Notes: generated by a model from the sequence alone, not told the origin. Counted from the stretch's first letter, positions 1 through 6,801 are shown. The stretch: 11,893 nt of DNA from Actinobacillus sp. (GCA_020026115.1 JAHHQY010000040.1:1-11893), one strand, 5' to 3'. Made by a program: numbers and translations.

Positions 1-1807
1 TTTCAGCGGAATTTTGTAAACGTTCCACTTCGCTTAAAAGCGCCAAGGCATCACTAAATTGCTGAATAGTCGGCAGAGTTGTTAGCGCACAAAGTTGCTG
101 TAAAAATGCAGGAAAATCCGCAATATCTTGCGCTAAAAGATGCATTAAAAGTTGTTGTAAATTTTGCTGGCGTAAACAACTTGGAATGCGCTGAATACAG
201 ATGCGCTGGGCATTTTGTGCTAAAAATTCAAAGCCTACTTGGCTGAAAAAAGCCTGCTGTTGTTGCCAGTTTTTTTGTAAATTTTCATCTAAACGCAAGG
301 TTAAAGGAATTAACAACGGCGATTTAGTATGATTTTTTTGTTCTAAGGTTAGACGCAGATGCAAGTTTTGTAATTTCGCCACAGAAAGTAAAAAACATTG
401 TTTATCTTGTTGTAATAACAAAGCATTTTCCAACAAGGTTAAGGCTTTTAATAAGCCTTTACTCTTGGTTTGTGGGAAAGTTTCAGCTTGGATTAAGCCT
501 TGTGCTTTATGGCTTGCGGGCGTTTTCGGCAAACTTTCAAGCAGATTTTCACAAGAGGGTGAAATTAAAGCGCGATAAAGCTGTTGCTCTGTTTTAGAAG
601 GCGCACTTTTCGCAGAAAAAGGACGCGCATTTTTATTCACTCGCGCCGAAAAATTCACGGGCGTTGTTTCTCGCAGGGTGATTTTTTCTTCCGCTTTCGC
701 TTCTTTTTTTGTTTGAGTGGCGAAAATATTATCCCCCGCCGTAGTTCGATTAGGCCAAACAGGCGTAGGTTCGTGAATGGTGCGATGTTCTTCCGCCAAC
801 GGCAATTGGGCGCTTTCGTTTAAGGCATGACTGACCCCTTGAAAGAGAAAATCATGAATTAAGCGACTTTGATGAAAGCGTACTTCGTGCTTTGTTGGGT
901 GAACGTTCACATCAACTTCCGTCGGGTCAAGTTCTAAAAATAGCACAAATTGCGGAATGCGATCTTCTTGCAAATAAGGGGCATAGGCTTGGCGCAAAGC
1001 GTGAGTGATCACTTTATCTTTGACCATGCGCCCATTAATGTAGCTGTATTGAATTTCATTTTGCCCGTGAGCGGTACGCGGATGAGCGACCCAGCCATGT
1101 AAATGCATAGAGGCGTGTTGCCAATCAATATGCACGGCTTCTTTAACAAAGTTTTCACCACAAATCGAAGCCAGACGTTTGAGTTTTTGCCGTTCATTTT
1201 GGGCAGAAGGATATTGACGTAAAATGCGCCCGTTATGGCTTAATTGGAAGTTAATGTTAGGTTTTGCTAAGGCAATACGGCGCACAACTTCATCAATATG
1301 GCTAAATTCGGTTTTTTCGGTGCGTAAAAATTTACGTCGAGCAGGCGTATTAAAAAATAAATTCGCCACTTCTAAAGTCGTACCAACAGGGTGGGAAGCA
1401 GGCTGAAGAGTGGTTTCCATATCTCGCCCTTGCGCATAAACTTGCCAAGCCTCGTTTTGTTCTTGCGTTCGTGAAGTTAGGGTTAAACGCGAAACAGAGC
1501 TAATACTCGCTAACGCTTCACCGCGAAAACCTAAACTTAAAATGTTTTCTAAATCTTCTAAACAGTGAATTTTACTGGTGGCGTGACGTGTGAGAGCAAG
1601 AGCTAATTCATTTTTAGCAATACCGATGCCATTATCACGAATACGAATTAAGCCTGCGCCCCCTTTTTCAATATCAATGTTGATTTGCGTTGCGCCTGCA
1701 TCAAGACTATTTTCCACTAATTCTTTCACCACAGAAGAAGGGCGTTCAACCACTTCTCCCGCGGCGATTTGGTTCGCTAATTGCGGGGAGAGGATTTTAA
1801 TACTCAT
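1..1807 (-). CDS. mutL: DNA mismatch repair protein MutL (3' end beyond window)
   Basis: MutL is the ATP-driven matchmaker of mismatch repair: it links MutS bound at a mismatch to the downstream nicking and unwinding enzymes. Read from the ATG at 1805-1807, 602 codons are present with no stop, so a short C-terminal piece is missing. The GHKL ATPase motifs are intact: AAGEVVERP with E29 and N33, DNGIGI at 58-63, ATSK at 76-79, GFRGEAL at 93-99, and GTTLEV followed by NTPARRKFL. VDVNVHPTKHEVRF closes the N-terminal half. A poorly conserved linker (about 340-420) leads to the dimerisation domain. I see no DQHAxxE endonuclease motif in the part present, as expected for gamma-proteobacterial MutL that works with MutH or a similar nickase. 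The Shine-Dalgarno TAAGGAG overlaps the amiB stop codon and lies 5 bases before the ATG, suggesting translational coupling. Two copies of the repeated 13-mer lie inside the gene. Confidence 0.97.
   Translation of the reverse strand, partial: MSIKILSPQLANQIAAGEVVERPSSVVKELVENSLDAGATQINIDIEKGGAGLIRIRDNGIGIAKNELALALTRHATSKIHCLEDLENILSLGFRGEALASISSVSRLTLTSRTQEQNEAWQVYAQGRDMETTLQPASHPVGTTLEVANLFFNTPARRKFLRTEKTEFSHIDEVVRRIALAKPNINFQLSHNGRILRQYPSAQNERQKLKRLASICGENFVKEAVHIDWQHASMHLHGWVAHPRTAHGQNEIQYSYINGRMVKDKVITHALRQAYAPYLQEDRIPQFVLFLELDPTEVDVNVHPTKHEVRFHQSRLIHDFLFQGVSHALNESAQLPLAEEHRTIHEPTPVWPNRTTAGDNIFATQTKKEAKAEEKITLRETTPVNFSARVNKNARPFSAKSAPSKTEQQLYRALISPSCENLLESLPKTPASHKAQGLIQAETFPQTKSKGLLKALTLLENALLLQQDKQCFLLSVAKLQNLHLRLTLEQKNHTKSPLLIPLTLRLDENLQKNWQQQQAFFSQVGFEFLAQNAQRICIQRIPSCLRQQNLQQLLMHLLAQDIADFPAFLQQLCALTTLPTIQQFSDALALLSEVERLQNSAE
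641..653 (-). repeat. Repeated 13-mer TTTTTCGGYGCGW, copy 1 (in mutL)
   Basis: Minus-strand TTTTTCGGCGCGA. It lies in the variable linker of MutL (about residues 385-389), where sequence constraint is low. Confidence 0.75.
1313..1325 (+). repeat. Repeated 13-mer, copy 2 (in mutL)
   Basis: Plus-strand TTTTTCGGTGCGT, antisense to the conserved MutL segment following NTPARRKFL. Confidence 0.7.
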
Positions 1808-1816
1808 AAATTCTCC

Positions 1817-3019
1817 TTATTGCAAACGTAAGGATTGACCCTCGAAAATTGTGCCGTTTTTCGTGCTAGGGTTGAGTTCCTTTAACGCCAACAATGAAAG
1901 GTTAAATTGACGTGCAATACTAAAAAGCGTATCGCCTTTTTGAACTTTATAAATTTTAGGTAGAGGCGAATTTTTCGGTGCGTCTTGTAAAAAAGGTTTG
2001 AATTCTAAAACCGCAAAAGGGTCACCTTGCGCTTTTGTTGGCAAAGGTGTCGGTGTTTTTTCAAGGGTTTCATAGCGAGGAATATTCAGTTTTTGCCCAA
2101 CTAATAAGGTTGAGCGTTTTAAGCGATTAAATTTTTGTAAATCGCTGACGGAAATTTTAAATTTACGCGCAATTAAAGAGAGATTTTCCCCACGTTTCAC
2201 TTGATAGCGAATGCCACTATCGACCAGTTGTTTGCTAGCTGGCGTAGGGGCGGATTTCGCTTTCATCGCTAATTGTTGTTGGCGATATTGCACTAAACTT
2301 TTATAAATCACTTGCGCTAATTTTTTGCGATAACTTAAGCTATTGAGCTGTTTTTCTTCGATATGATTAGAAAGAAAGCCTGTTTCCACTAAAATAGAAG
2401 GAATATCTGGCGAACGTAAAACGCCAAGGCTGGCATTTTGTGGGACATTTCGGCTGAGTTGAGTGATTTTTTTAAAGTTTTTTAGCACCAACTCGCCAAT
2501 TTCATAACCAACGCGTTGGCTATGGCTAAATTGTAAATCTAAAACGGTTTTATTAAGGTATTTTTCGTTATGAGATGCTAATACGGAGCCTGCGCCACCG
2601 AGTAATTCAGAGCGTTTTTCATGATCTTCTAACCAACGACCCATTTCACTATTCGCTCTTTTGGTAGAGAGTACCCACACAGAAGCACCGCGTGCGTGAA
2701 CATTTTTAGCACTATCTGCGTGAATGGAAATTAAATAGTTGGCTTTCGCTTTACGGGCGATTTCAGAACGTTGCGGTACAGGAATATAATAGTCGCCTTT
2801 TCGTGTTAACACAGCACGAAAATTTGGGTCTTTATCCAATAACTTTTTTAATTCTTGAGCCACAGAAAGTGTTACATTTTTTTCATATAAACGAAGGCGA
2901 TGCCCAATAGCACCAGGGTCTTTTCCCCCATGACCTGGGTCAATTGCAATCGTCCAAATATCCTGCGCAAGAACCGTGCTAGATAAAAAGAAGAAAAAAA
3001 GAAAACAAAAACGTCGCAT
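1817..3019 (-). CDS. amiB: N-acetylmuramoyl-L-alanine amidase with two LysM domains (AmiB type)
   Basis: This is a secreted zinc amidase (Amidase_3 family) that cuts the bond between MurNAc and the stem peptide of peptidoglycan, mainly at the septum for daughter-cell separation. The 400-residue protein starts with a Phe-rich signal peptide ending VLA, likely cleaved after A18. Catalytic and zinc residues expected for the family are visible: H30 in DPGHGG, E46, H100 in SIHAD, and E212 in LVETGFLSN. Residues about 124-165 form the inserted helical region which in AmiB/AmiC proteins blocks the active site until an EnvC- or NlpD-type activator binds. Two LysM peptidoglycan-binding repeats follow, at about 272-316 and 357-400, and the protein ends with the second. 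E. coli AmiA and AmiC carry an AMIN domain instead; the LysM layout fits the AmiB lineage. Its ATG overlaps the tsaE stop in TAATG. Confidence 0.95.
   Translation of the reverse strand: MRRFCFLFFFFLSSTVLAQDIWTIAIDPGHGGKDPGAIGHRLRLYEKNVTLSVAQELKKLLDKDPNFRAVLTRKGDYYIPVPQRSEIARKAKANYLISIHADSAKNVHARGASVWVLSTKRANSEMGRWLEDHEKRSELLGGAGSVLASHNEKYLNKTVLDLQFSHSQRVGYEIGELVLKNFKKITQLSRNVPQNASLGVLRSPDIPSILVETGFLSNHIEEKQLNSLSYRKKLAQVIYKSLVQYRQQQLAMKAKSAPTPASKQLVDSGIRYQVKRGENLSLIARKFKISVSDLQKFNRLKRSTLLVGQKLNIPRYETLEKTPTPLPTKAQGDPFAVLEFKPFLQDAPKNSPLPKIYKVQKGDTLFSIARQFNLSLLALKELNPSTKNGTIFEGQSLRLQ
1971..1983 (+). repeat. Repeated 13-mer, copy 3 (in amiB)
   Basis: Plus-strand TTTTTCGGTGCGT, in the spacer between the two LysM domains of AmiB (about residues 346-350). 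Confidence 0.7.
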
Positions 3020-3495
3020 TAATGATGTCCTAATGCAGATAAAATTTGGCGACCTGTATCACTTAGAGCTTGACAGTTAATTGCTCGGCCTTCTTCGCGA
3101 TACTGTAAATTAAGAATTAAATCCGCAGGAGGTAAAAAGCCTTCACCTTGTTGCGCCCATTCAATAAGACATAAGGTATTCGCGTTAAAATAGTCCCGAA
3201 TGCCCATAAATTCGAGTTCTTCGGGATCTGCTAAGCGGTATAAATCAAAATGATAAACGAAAAGTTCTGCTAAATCATATTCTTCCACCAAAGTATAAGT
3301 AGGGCTTTTTACTCGCCCTTCATAGCCGAGGCTTTGAATCATCGCACGACTTAAGCAGGTTTTACCCGCACCAAGGTCACCATTTAAATAAATGACCACA
3401 CCTTGTTGGCGAGGTGTGGCTAAAATTGCTTGCATTAAATTCGCGCCCCATTGGCAAAGGGCGCGTTCATTTGGCAAATAAATTTCATTTAGCAT
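3019..3495 (-). CDS. tsaE: tRNA t6A-modification ATPase TsaE
   Basis: TsaE is the small cytoplasmic ATPase that resets the TsaB-TsaD complex during synthesis of N6-threonylcarbamoyladenosine at position 37 of ANN-decoding tRNAs. The 158-residue length is normal for the family. The Walker A loop GDLGAGKT occupies residues 39-46, the family motif SPTYTLVEEY residues 64-73, and HFDLYRL with D84 follows as the Walker B-like element; CLIEW lies near 110. The stop overlaps the amiB start by one base, and only 12 bases separate the start from the tyrS stop, so it is an internal operon gene. The Shine-Dalgarno is weak (GGAT about 8 bases upstream), suggesting translation partly depends on ribosomes arriving from tyrS. 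The tsaE-amiB-mutL order matches that recalled for H. influenzae. Confidence 0.96.
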   Translation of the reverse strand: MLNEIYLPNERALCQWGANLMQAILATPRQQGVVIYLNGDLGAGKTCLSRAMIQSLGYEGRVKSPTYTLVEEYDLAELFVYHFDLYRLADPEELEFMGIRDYFNANTLCLIEWAQQGEGFLPPADLILNLQYREEGRAINCQALSDTGRQILSALGHH

Positions 3496-3507
3496 TGCAT
3501 AAATCCA

Positions 3508-4701
3508 TTAAACAAGAGTAATGCGTGCAAATTTACGTTTACCCACTTGGTAAACAGCCGTGCCTTTTTCTAAGGCTTCTTTGGCTTGAGCAAGTTCGAC
3601 TTTTTCACCATCAATTTTGACCGCGCCTTGTTTTAGCATACGGTTAGCATCTGAAGTAGAAGCAACTAAACCGGCTTCTTTTAAAAGATTCGCTAATGGT
3701 AAATCGCTTGCAAAAGTAAATTCGGGCATTTCGTCAGGCATAGCACCTTTTTGGAAACGGTTGATGAAAGCCTGTTCTGCGGCATCAGCAGAAGCTTCAT
3801 CGTGGAAGCGAGCAATAATTTCTTTTGCAAGTAAAATTTTAATGTCTCGCGGATTACGACCATTTGCCACATCGTCTTTAAATTGAGCAATTTCGCTTAA
3901 TGGACGGAAAGAAAGTAAGTTGTACCAATCCCACATTAATTCATCAGAAATTGACATAACTTTACCAAACATTTCATCGGCAGGTTCATCAACACCGATG
4001 TAGTTGCCTAAAGATTTAGACATTTTTTTCTCACCGTCTAAACCCACTAATAAAGGCAAGGTCATCGCAACTTGTGGTTTTTGGCCAGCGGATTTTTGTA
4101 ATTCGCGTCCCATTAGTAAGTTGAAAGTTTGGTCAGTACCGCCTAATTCAACGTCCGCTTCTAAAGCAACAGAGTCTTGGCCTTGAAGTAAAGGATAGAT
4201 AAATTCGTGAATGGCAATAGATTGATTATTAGCAAAACGTTTTTTGAAATCATCACGTTCTAACATACGCGCTACGGTGTAGTTAGAGGCAAGGCGAATC
4301 ATACCCACTGTCCCTAATTCATTTAACCAACTGGAATTGAAAACCACTTGAGTTTTTGCTGGGTCTAAAATTTTGAAAATTTGTTCTTTATAGGTTTCAG
4401 CATTTTTTAATACGTCTTCACGAGAAAGTGGGGGACGCGTCGCATTTTTTCCTGAAGGATCACCAACGGTTGCGGTAAAGTCACCGATTAAGAAATACAC
4501 ATCATGACCAAAATTTTGGAATTGGCGTAATTTATTTAATACAACAGTATGACCTAAGTGAATATCAGGTGCTGTGGGATCGGCCCCTAATTTAACGCGC
4601 AAAGGGCGCTTTTCTTTGAGTTTTTCAATTAAATCATTTTCAGAGTAAATTTGGTCTGTACCACGTTTAAGTTCTGCAAGAATTGTCTGAATGTCGCTCA
4701 T
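3508..4701 (-). CDS. tyrS: Tyrosyl-tRNA synthetase
   Basis: TyrS is a class I aminoacyl-tRNA synthetase that charges tRNA-Tyr. The 397-residue protein has the HIGH-type signature HLGH at 48-51 after GADPTAPD, the tyrosine-site motif GGTDQ at 187-191, and KMSKS at 226-230. The C-terminal ~65 residues form an S4-type RNA-binding domain (ANRMLKQGAVKIDGEKV). HLGH, the length and the loop before KMSKS point to the TyrRS subgroup found in H. influenzae rather than the E. coli K-12 TyrS form; this assignment is from memory. Start choice is supported by AAAGGAC 8 bases upstream. It is the first gene of the tyrS-tsaE-amiB-mutL operon. I see no T-box or obvious leader peptide. Confidence 0.97.
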   Translation of the reverse strand: MSDIQTILAELKRGTDQIYSENDLIEKLKEKRPLRVKLGADPTAPDIHLGHTVVLNKLRQFQNFGHDVYFLIGDFTATVGDPSGKNATRPPLSREDVLKNAETYKEQIFKILDPAKTQVVFNSSWLNELGTVGMIRLASNYTVARMLERDDFKKRFANNQSIAIHEFIYPLLQGQDSVALEADVELGGTDQTFNLLMGRELQKSAGQKPQVAMTLPLLVGLDGEKKMSKSLGNYIGVDEPADEMFGKVMSISDELMWDWYNLLSFRPLSEIAQFKDDVANGRNPRDIKILLAKEIIARFHDEASADAAEQAFINRFQKGAMPDEMPEFTFASDLPLANLLKEAGLVASTSDANRMLKQGAVKIDGEKVELAQAKEALEKGTAVYQVGKRKFARITLV

Positions 4702-4732
4702 TTATAAGTCCTTTATTATTATTTGACGTAAG

Positions 4733-4768
4733 TTTTAGCATTATAAAGATGAAGATTAAAAATAAAAG
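4733..4768 (-). promoter_or_regulatory. Probable tyrS operon promoter
   Basis: On the minus strand a perfect TATAAT lies at 4745-4740, putting the transcript start near 4733 and giving a leader of about 32 bases before the tyrS ATG. No good -35 hexamer is present at 17 bases; the upstream stretch is T-rich. This promoter is separate from the stronger one at 4876-4904, which is followed by a terminator. Confidence 0.5.
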
Positions 4769-4798
4769 CGTTTTATGTATGAAAGGTAAAAAAAGCCC

Positions 4799-4830
4799 AA
4801 AAAAAAGCGCCTTATTGGTGGGGGAGGCGC
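4799..4830 (-). terminator. Intrinsic terminator of the candidate small RNA (also serves sfsA)
   Basis: On the minus strand GCGCC (4830-4826) pairs with GGCGC (4811-4807) around a 14-base loop, and a run of eight T follows. There is no T run in the plus direction, so it acts on minus-strand transcripts. The five-base-pair stem is short, which leaves room for read-through into tyrS. Confidence 0.65.
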
Positions 4831-4869
4831 ATAAAATGTTGGAGTGATTACTTATTTATTGTTGAGAGT
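4799..4869 (-). ncRNA. Candidate small RNA, ~70 nt, upstream of tyrS
   Basis: Seen: a minus-strand promoter at 4904-4876 is followed about 70 bases later by an intrinsic terminator, with no plausible reading frame between. The predicted RNA starts near 4869, has an unpaired A/U-rich body containing AUCACUCCAAC, and ends in the terminator hairpin, whose 14-base loop is C-rich (CUCCCCCACC) and complementary to Shine-Dalgarno-like sequence. Inferred: a trans-acting small RNA pairing with ribosome binding sites. Two AT-rich stretches resembling Fur boxes, each about 12 of 19 matches by eye, lie over the -10 (4875-4893) and just upstream of the -35 (4905-4925), so iron control is possible but weakly supported. 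Alternative: this is simply the 3' untranslated region and terminator of sfsA, whose stop codon lies about 80 bases upstream of the predicted RNA start. I cannot match it to a named RNA. Confidence 0.5.
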
Positions 4870-4875
4870 GGCGAC

Positions 4876-4904
4876 ATAATAATAATTCGCATTTACATTG
4901 TCAA
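4876..4904 (-). promoter_or_regulatory. Strong sigma-70 promoter of the candidate small RNA
   Basis: On the minus strand, perfect TTGACA at 4904-4899, a 17-base spacer, TATTAT at 4881-4876 (5 of 6), then a GC-rich start region GTCGCC. It points away from sfsA toward the terminator at 4799-4830 and does not precede a protein gene directly. It is the best -35/-10 pair I found in the window. Confidence 0.6.
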
Positions 4905-4951
4905 GAGAAAATAGGAATTATTCTCAAAATAAATTAAATTATTTTTTCTTT

Positions 4952-5671
4952 TTACAAATCAAAACAAGGCACGGCATGGGTTAATTGCATCGCAACAGGT
5001 ATTTGATTTTCTAGCGTAAATTTGCACGCATAAGCATAAACTTCCACGCCTTCTTTAATGGCTTGATGTAAAAGTTTTGCATAAGCAGGATCAATATTTT
5101 TCGCCACGGTAAAACGATCAAAGCCAGCATGCAGACCAGCAAAGAAAATAACCGCCCGTTTGCCTTGAGCTTTCATATGCATTAATTCGCGTAAATGTTT
5201 TTGTCCGCGCGTTGTCACGGCATCAGGGAAAAAGCCCACAGTACCTTTAACCAAAGTAATGGATTTCACTTCGACATAACAATCGGGTAAATTTTCGCCC
5301 GTTAATAAAATATCAATTCGGCTATTTTCTTCGCCATATTTTACTTCTGTTTGCAAATTGTCATAGGCGCTTAATTCGGGAATAAGTTTATTTTCTAAAG
5401 CTTCTACGGCTAATAAATTGGAACGATGTGTATTGATGCAGGCTAAAACTTGGTTTGGCAGTTCGGTTAATTCCCAAGAGCAAGGATATTTGCGAGTTTT
5501 GCTCTGAGAGTTTGAATACCAAATGCGATCACCTTTTTCACCACAACCGGTCATTTTGCCTGTGTTAGCGCAATGTAGAGTGATTTCTTCGCCATTGGGT
5601 AAAGAGACATCGGTTAAAAAGCGTTTATAGCGACGAAGTAATGTTGCAGGTTGTAAAGGGGGAAATTGCAT
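4952..5671 (-). CDS. sfsA: SfsA family protein (sugar fermentation stimulation)
   Basis: SfsA is a widely conserved bacterial protein named for stimulating maltose use in E. coli when overexpressed; it has been described as nucleic-acid binding, and its biochemical role is still uncertain. The protein is 239 residues (E. coli about 234). I chose the ATG at 5671 over an in-frame ATG 24 codons upstream because the product then begins MQFPPLQPATLLRRYKRFL, matching the family start, and AAGGA lies 6 bases before it. The N-terminal part (about 1-75) looks OB-fold-like with HCANTGKMTGC; the second half carries a PD-(D/E)xK-like centre, SRID (D120) and YVEVKS (E134, K136), followed by FPDAVTTRGQKHLREL. 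It diverges from hemG across 147 bases. No dksA neighbour is seen here, unlike in E. coli. Confidence 0.95.
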   Translation of the reverse strand: MQFPPLQPATLLRRYKRFLTDVSLPNGEEITLHCANTGKMTGCGEKGDRIWYSNSQSKTRKYPCSWELTELPNQVLACINTHRSNLLAVEALENKLIPELSAYDNLQTEVKYGEENSRIDILLTGENLPDCYVEVKSITLVKGTVGFFPDAVTTRGQKHLRELMHMKAQGKRAVIFFAGLHAGFDRFTVAKNIDPAYAKLLHQAIKEGVEVYAYACKFTLENQIPVAMQLTHAVPCFDL

Positions 5672-5699
5672 AGGCCGTCCTTGTGAATTAAAAAAGGGG

Positions 5700-5705
5700 A
5701 GTATA
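5700..5705 (-). promoter_or_regulatory. Possible sfsA -10 element
   Basis: TATACT on the minus strand (4 of 6 at the strongest positions) lies about 29 bases upstream of the sfsA ATG. Upstream is only T-rich sequence with no recognisable -35. Confidence 0.3.
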
Positions 5706-5763
5706 AGCAAGAAAGAATGGGAAAAAAAGCAAAAAATAATCACAAGAGAAATTATTTATTTTG

Positions 5764-5787
5764 TGAAAATATAAATTGCTTTATACT
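5764..5787 (+). promoter_or_regulatory. Possible hemG promoter -10 region
   Basis: TATACT lies at 5782-5787, about 31 bases before the hemG ATG. The best upstream match is TTGTGA at 5761-5766, but its 15-base spacing is short, so only the -10 is convincing. I found no FNR or CRP dyad in the divergent sfsA-hemG spacer. Confidence 0.35.
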
Positions 5788-5818
5788 TTGTTTTTTTGGA
5801 AATTTTAAGGAAAAGTTG

Positions 5819-6328
5819 ATGAAAACATTAATTTTATATTTAAGCCAAGACGGGCAAACGCAAAAAATCGCTGTGCAATTAGCGCAAGAAATTGGTGATT
5901 GTGAGCTGGTAAAATTAACCGATTTTAAAGGAAATTTAGCCGATTATGAGCAAATTATTATAGGTTCGCCAGTGCGTTATGGTCGCTTTAAAGCCTGTTT
6001 ATATCAATTTATTGCTCAACATCAAGCACAGCTAAAACAGAAAAAAACAGGCTTTTTTGGCGTAAATTTAACCGCGCGTAAAAAAGAAAAAAGTACGCCA
6101 GAAACAAATAGTTATGTGCGAAAAATGCTACAAAAAAATGAAAAAATTTGGCAACCGACCCATTGCGCGGTATTCGCTGGTGCTTTGCGTTATCCTCATT
6201 ATCATTTTATGGATCGCCAAATTATTCGTTTTATTATGTTTTTAACGGGTGGTGTGACAGATACCACTCAAGAAATAGAATATACCGATTGGCAAAAAGT
6301 CACAGAATTTGCGCAAAAATTTCAGTAA
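5819..6328 (+). CDS. hemG: Menaquinone-dependent protoporphyrinogen IX oxidase HemG
   Basis: HemG is a flavodoxin-fold, FMN-binding enzyme at the inner membrane that oxidises protoporphyrinogen IX to protoporphyrin IX, the penultimate step of heme synthesis, passing electrons to respiratory quinones. The protein has 169 residues, slightly shorter than E. coli HemG (181). The FMN phosphate loop is SQDGQT (9-14); IIGSPVRYG follows the central strand; the long-chain insert characteristic of HemG, GVNLTARKKEKSTPETNSY, and AGALRYPHYHFMDRQIIRFIM are clearly recognisable. Start: the ATG at 5819 gives MKTLIL, as in E. coli, with AAGGAAAAG just upstream; an in-frame ATG 34 codons earlier adds residues with no family match. 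Presence of this late heme step suggests a heme-making or porphyrin-converting species, but by itself does not prove a full pathway. Confidence 0.95.
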   Translation: MKTLILYLSQDGQTQKIAVQLAQEIGDCELVKLTDFKGNLADYEQIIIGSPVRYGRFKACLYQFIAQHQAQLKQKKTGFFGVNLTARKKEKSTPETNSYVRKMLQKNEKIWQPTHCAVFAGALRYPHYHFMDRQIIRFIMFLTGGVTDTTQEIEYTDWQKVTEFAQKFQ

Positions 6329-6337
6329 AAAGTCCTT

Positions 6338-6350
6338 TCGCGCCGAAAAA
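6338..6350 (-). repeat. Repeated 13-mer, copy 4 (hemG-rplY spacer)
   Basis: Minus-strand TTTTTCGGCGCGA, ten bases after the hemG stop. Confidence 0.75.
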
Positions 6351-6362
6351 AAGTAAAAAGTT

Positions 6363-6391
6363 TTTGCATTAGGAAAAAAAATCCCTATAAT
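6363..6391 (+). promoter_or_regulatory. rplY promoter
   Basis: TTTGCA (6363-6368), a 17-base spacer and a perfect TATAAT (6386-6391), followed by ACGCC, put the start near 6398. A GC-rich stretch after the -10 is common at growth-rate and ppGpp-controlled promoters of translation genes. Confidence 0.65.
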
Positions 6392-6397
6392 ACGCCA

Positions 6398-6486
6398 CTC
6401 AAAACACAGGTTTTGAAGAATATTGAGAAACCGCTGGGTCGCCTGCGGTTTTGTTTTTTTAATTTTTTTATTAAGAGTAGCAAAAA
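6398..6486 (+). promoter_or_regulatory. rplY leader with attenuator-like hairpin
   Basis: The ~89-base leader holds a small stem AAAAC/GTTTT (6401-6414) and then a strong hairpin, AAACCGC (6428-6434) pairing with GCGGTTT (6445-6451) around a 10-base loop, followed by TTGTTTTTTT. This is a complete intrinsic terminator between the rplY promoter and its start codon. Ribosomal protein leaders for L25 have been reported in gamma-proteobacteria, so control of L25 by premature termination, possibly through L25 binding its own leader, is plausible. Alternatively it is the terminator of hemG, with rplY expressed by read-through or from a site I missed. Confidence 0.55.
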
Positions 6487-6774
6487 ATGGCATTTACATT
6501 TGAAGCAAAAGTACGTACTGCGCAAGGTAAGGGTGCGAGCCGCCGCCTGCGTCATAACGGTGAAATCCCTGCAATCATCTACGGTGGTGAAGAAGAAGCA
6601 ATTTCTATCACATTAAACCACGATGACTTAAACAACGCACAAATCCACGACAACTTCTACAGCGAAGTTATCACTTTAGTGGTTGAAGGCAAAGAAGTAC
6701 CAGTTAAAGTACAAGCAATGCAACGTCACCCATTCAAACCAAAACTAGTTCACATTGACTTTAAACGTGCTTAA
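6487..6774 (+). CDS. rplY: 50S ribosomal protein L25
   Basis: L25 is the small single-domain protein that binds loop E of 5S rRNA in the large ribosomal subunit. The product is 95 residues, matching the short enterobacterial/Pasteurellaceae form without the C-terminal CTC extension. Typical features are GKGASRRLRHNGEIPAIIYGG (residues about 14-34) and the ending QRHPFKPKLVHIDFKRA. Codon choice is strongly biased to highly expressed-gene codons (for example many AAC, CGT, GAA), unlike hemG next to it. It is a single-gene unit with its own promoter and terminator. The Shine-Dalgarno is AAGAGT, about 6 to 11 bases upstream. Confidence 0.98.
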   Translation: MAFTFEAKVRTAQGKGASRRLRHNGEIPAIIYGGEEEAISITLNHDDLNNAQIHDNFYSEVITLVVEGKEVPVKVQAMQRHPFKPKLVHIDFKRA

Positions 6775-6801
6775 TTTGAACAAAGACACTTTGGTTTAAA
6801 C

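Noticed and set aside
584..823. Plus-strand frame opposite mutL, and similar frames opposite or within tyrS, thiI and the LTA synthase-like gene
   Set aside because: They are compositional shadows of conserved genes, with odd residue content, no ribosome binding sites and no family resemblance.
4799..4830. GCGCC/GGCGC hairpin as a plus-strand terminator
   Set aside because: In the plus direction the stem is followed by ATAAAATG, without a T run; only the minus-strand reading gives an intrinsic terminator.
5672..5743. Longer sfsA frame starting at 5743 with a hydrophobic N-terminal extension
   Set aside because: The extension has no family match, overlaps the divergent promoter region, and the internal ATG at 5671 has a good Shine-Dalgarno and the typical SfsA start.
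6324..6361. Direct repeat AGTAAAAAGT, two copies 28 bases apart around motif copy 4
   Set aside because: Low-complexity A-rich sequence; no third copy and no structure that would give it a role.
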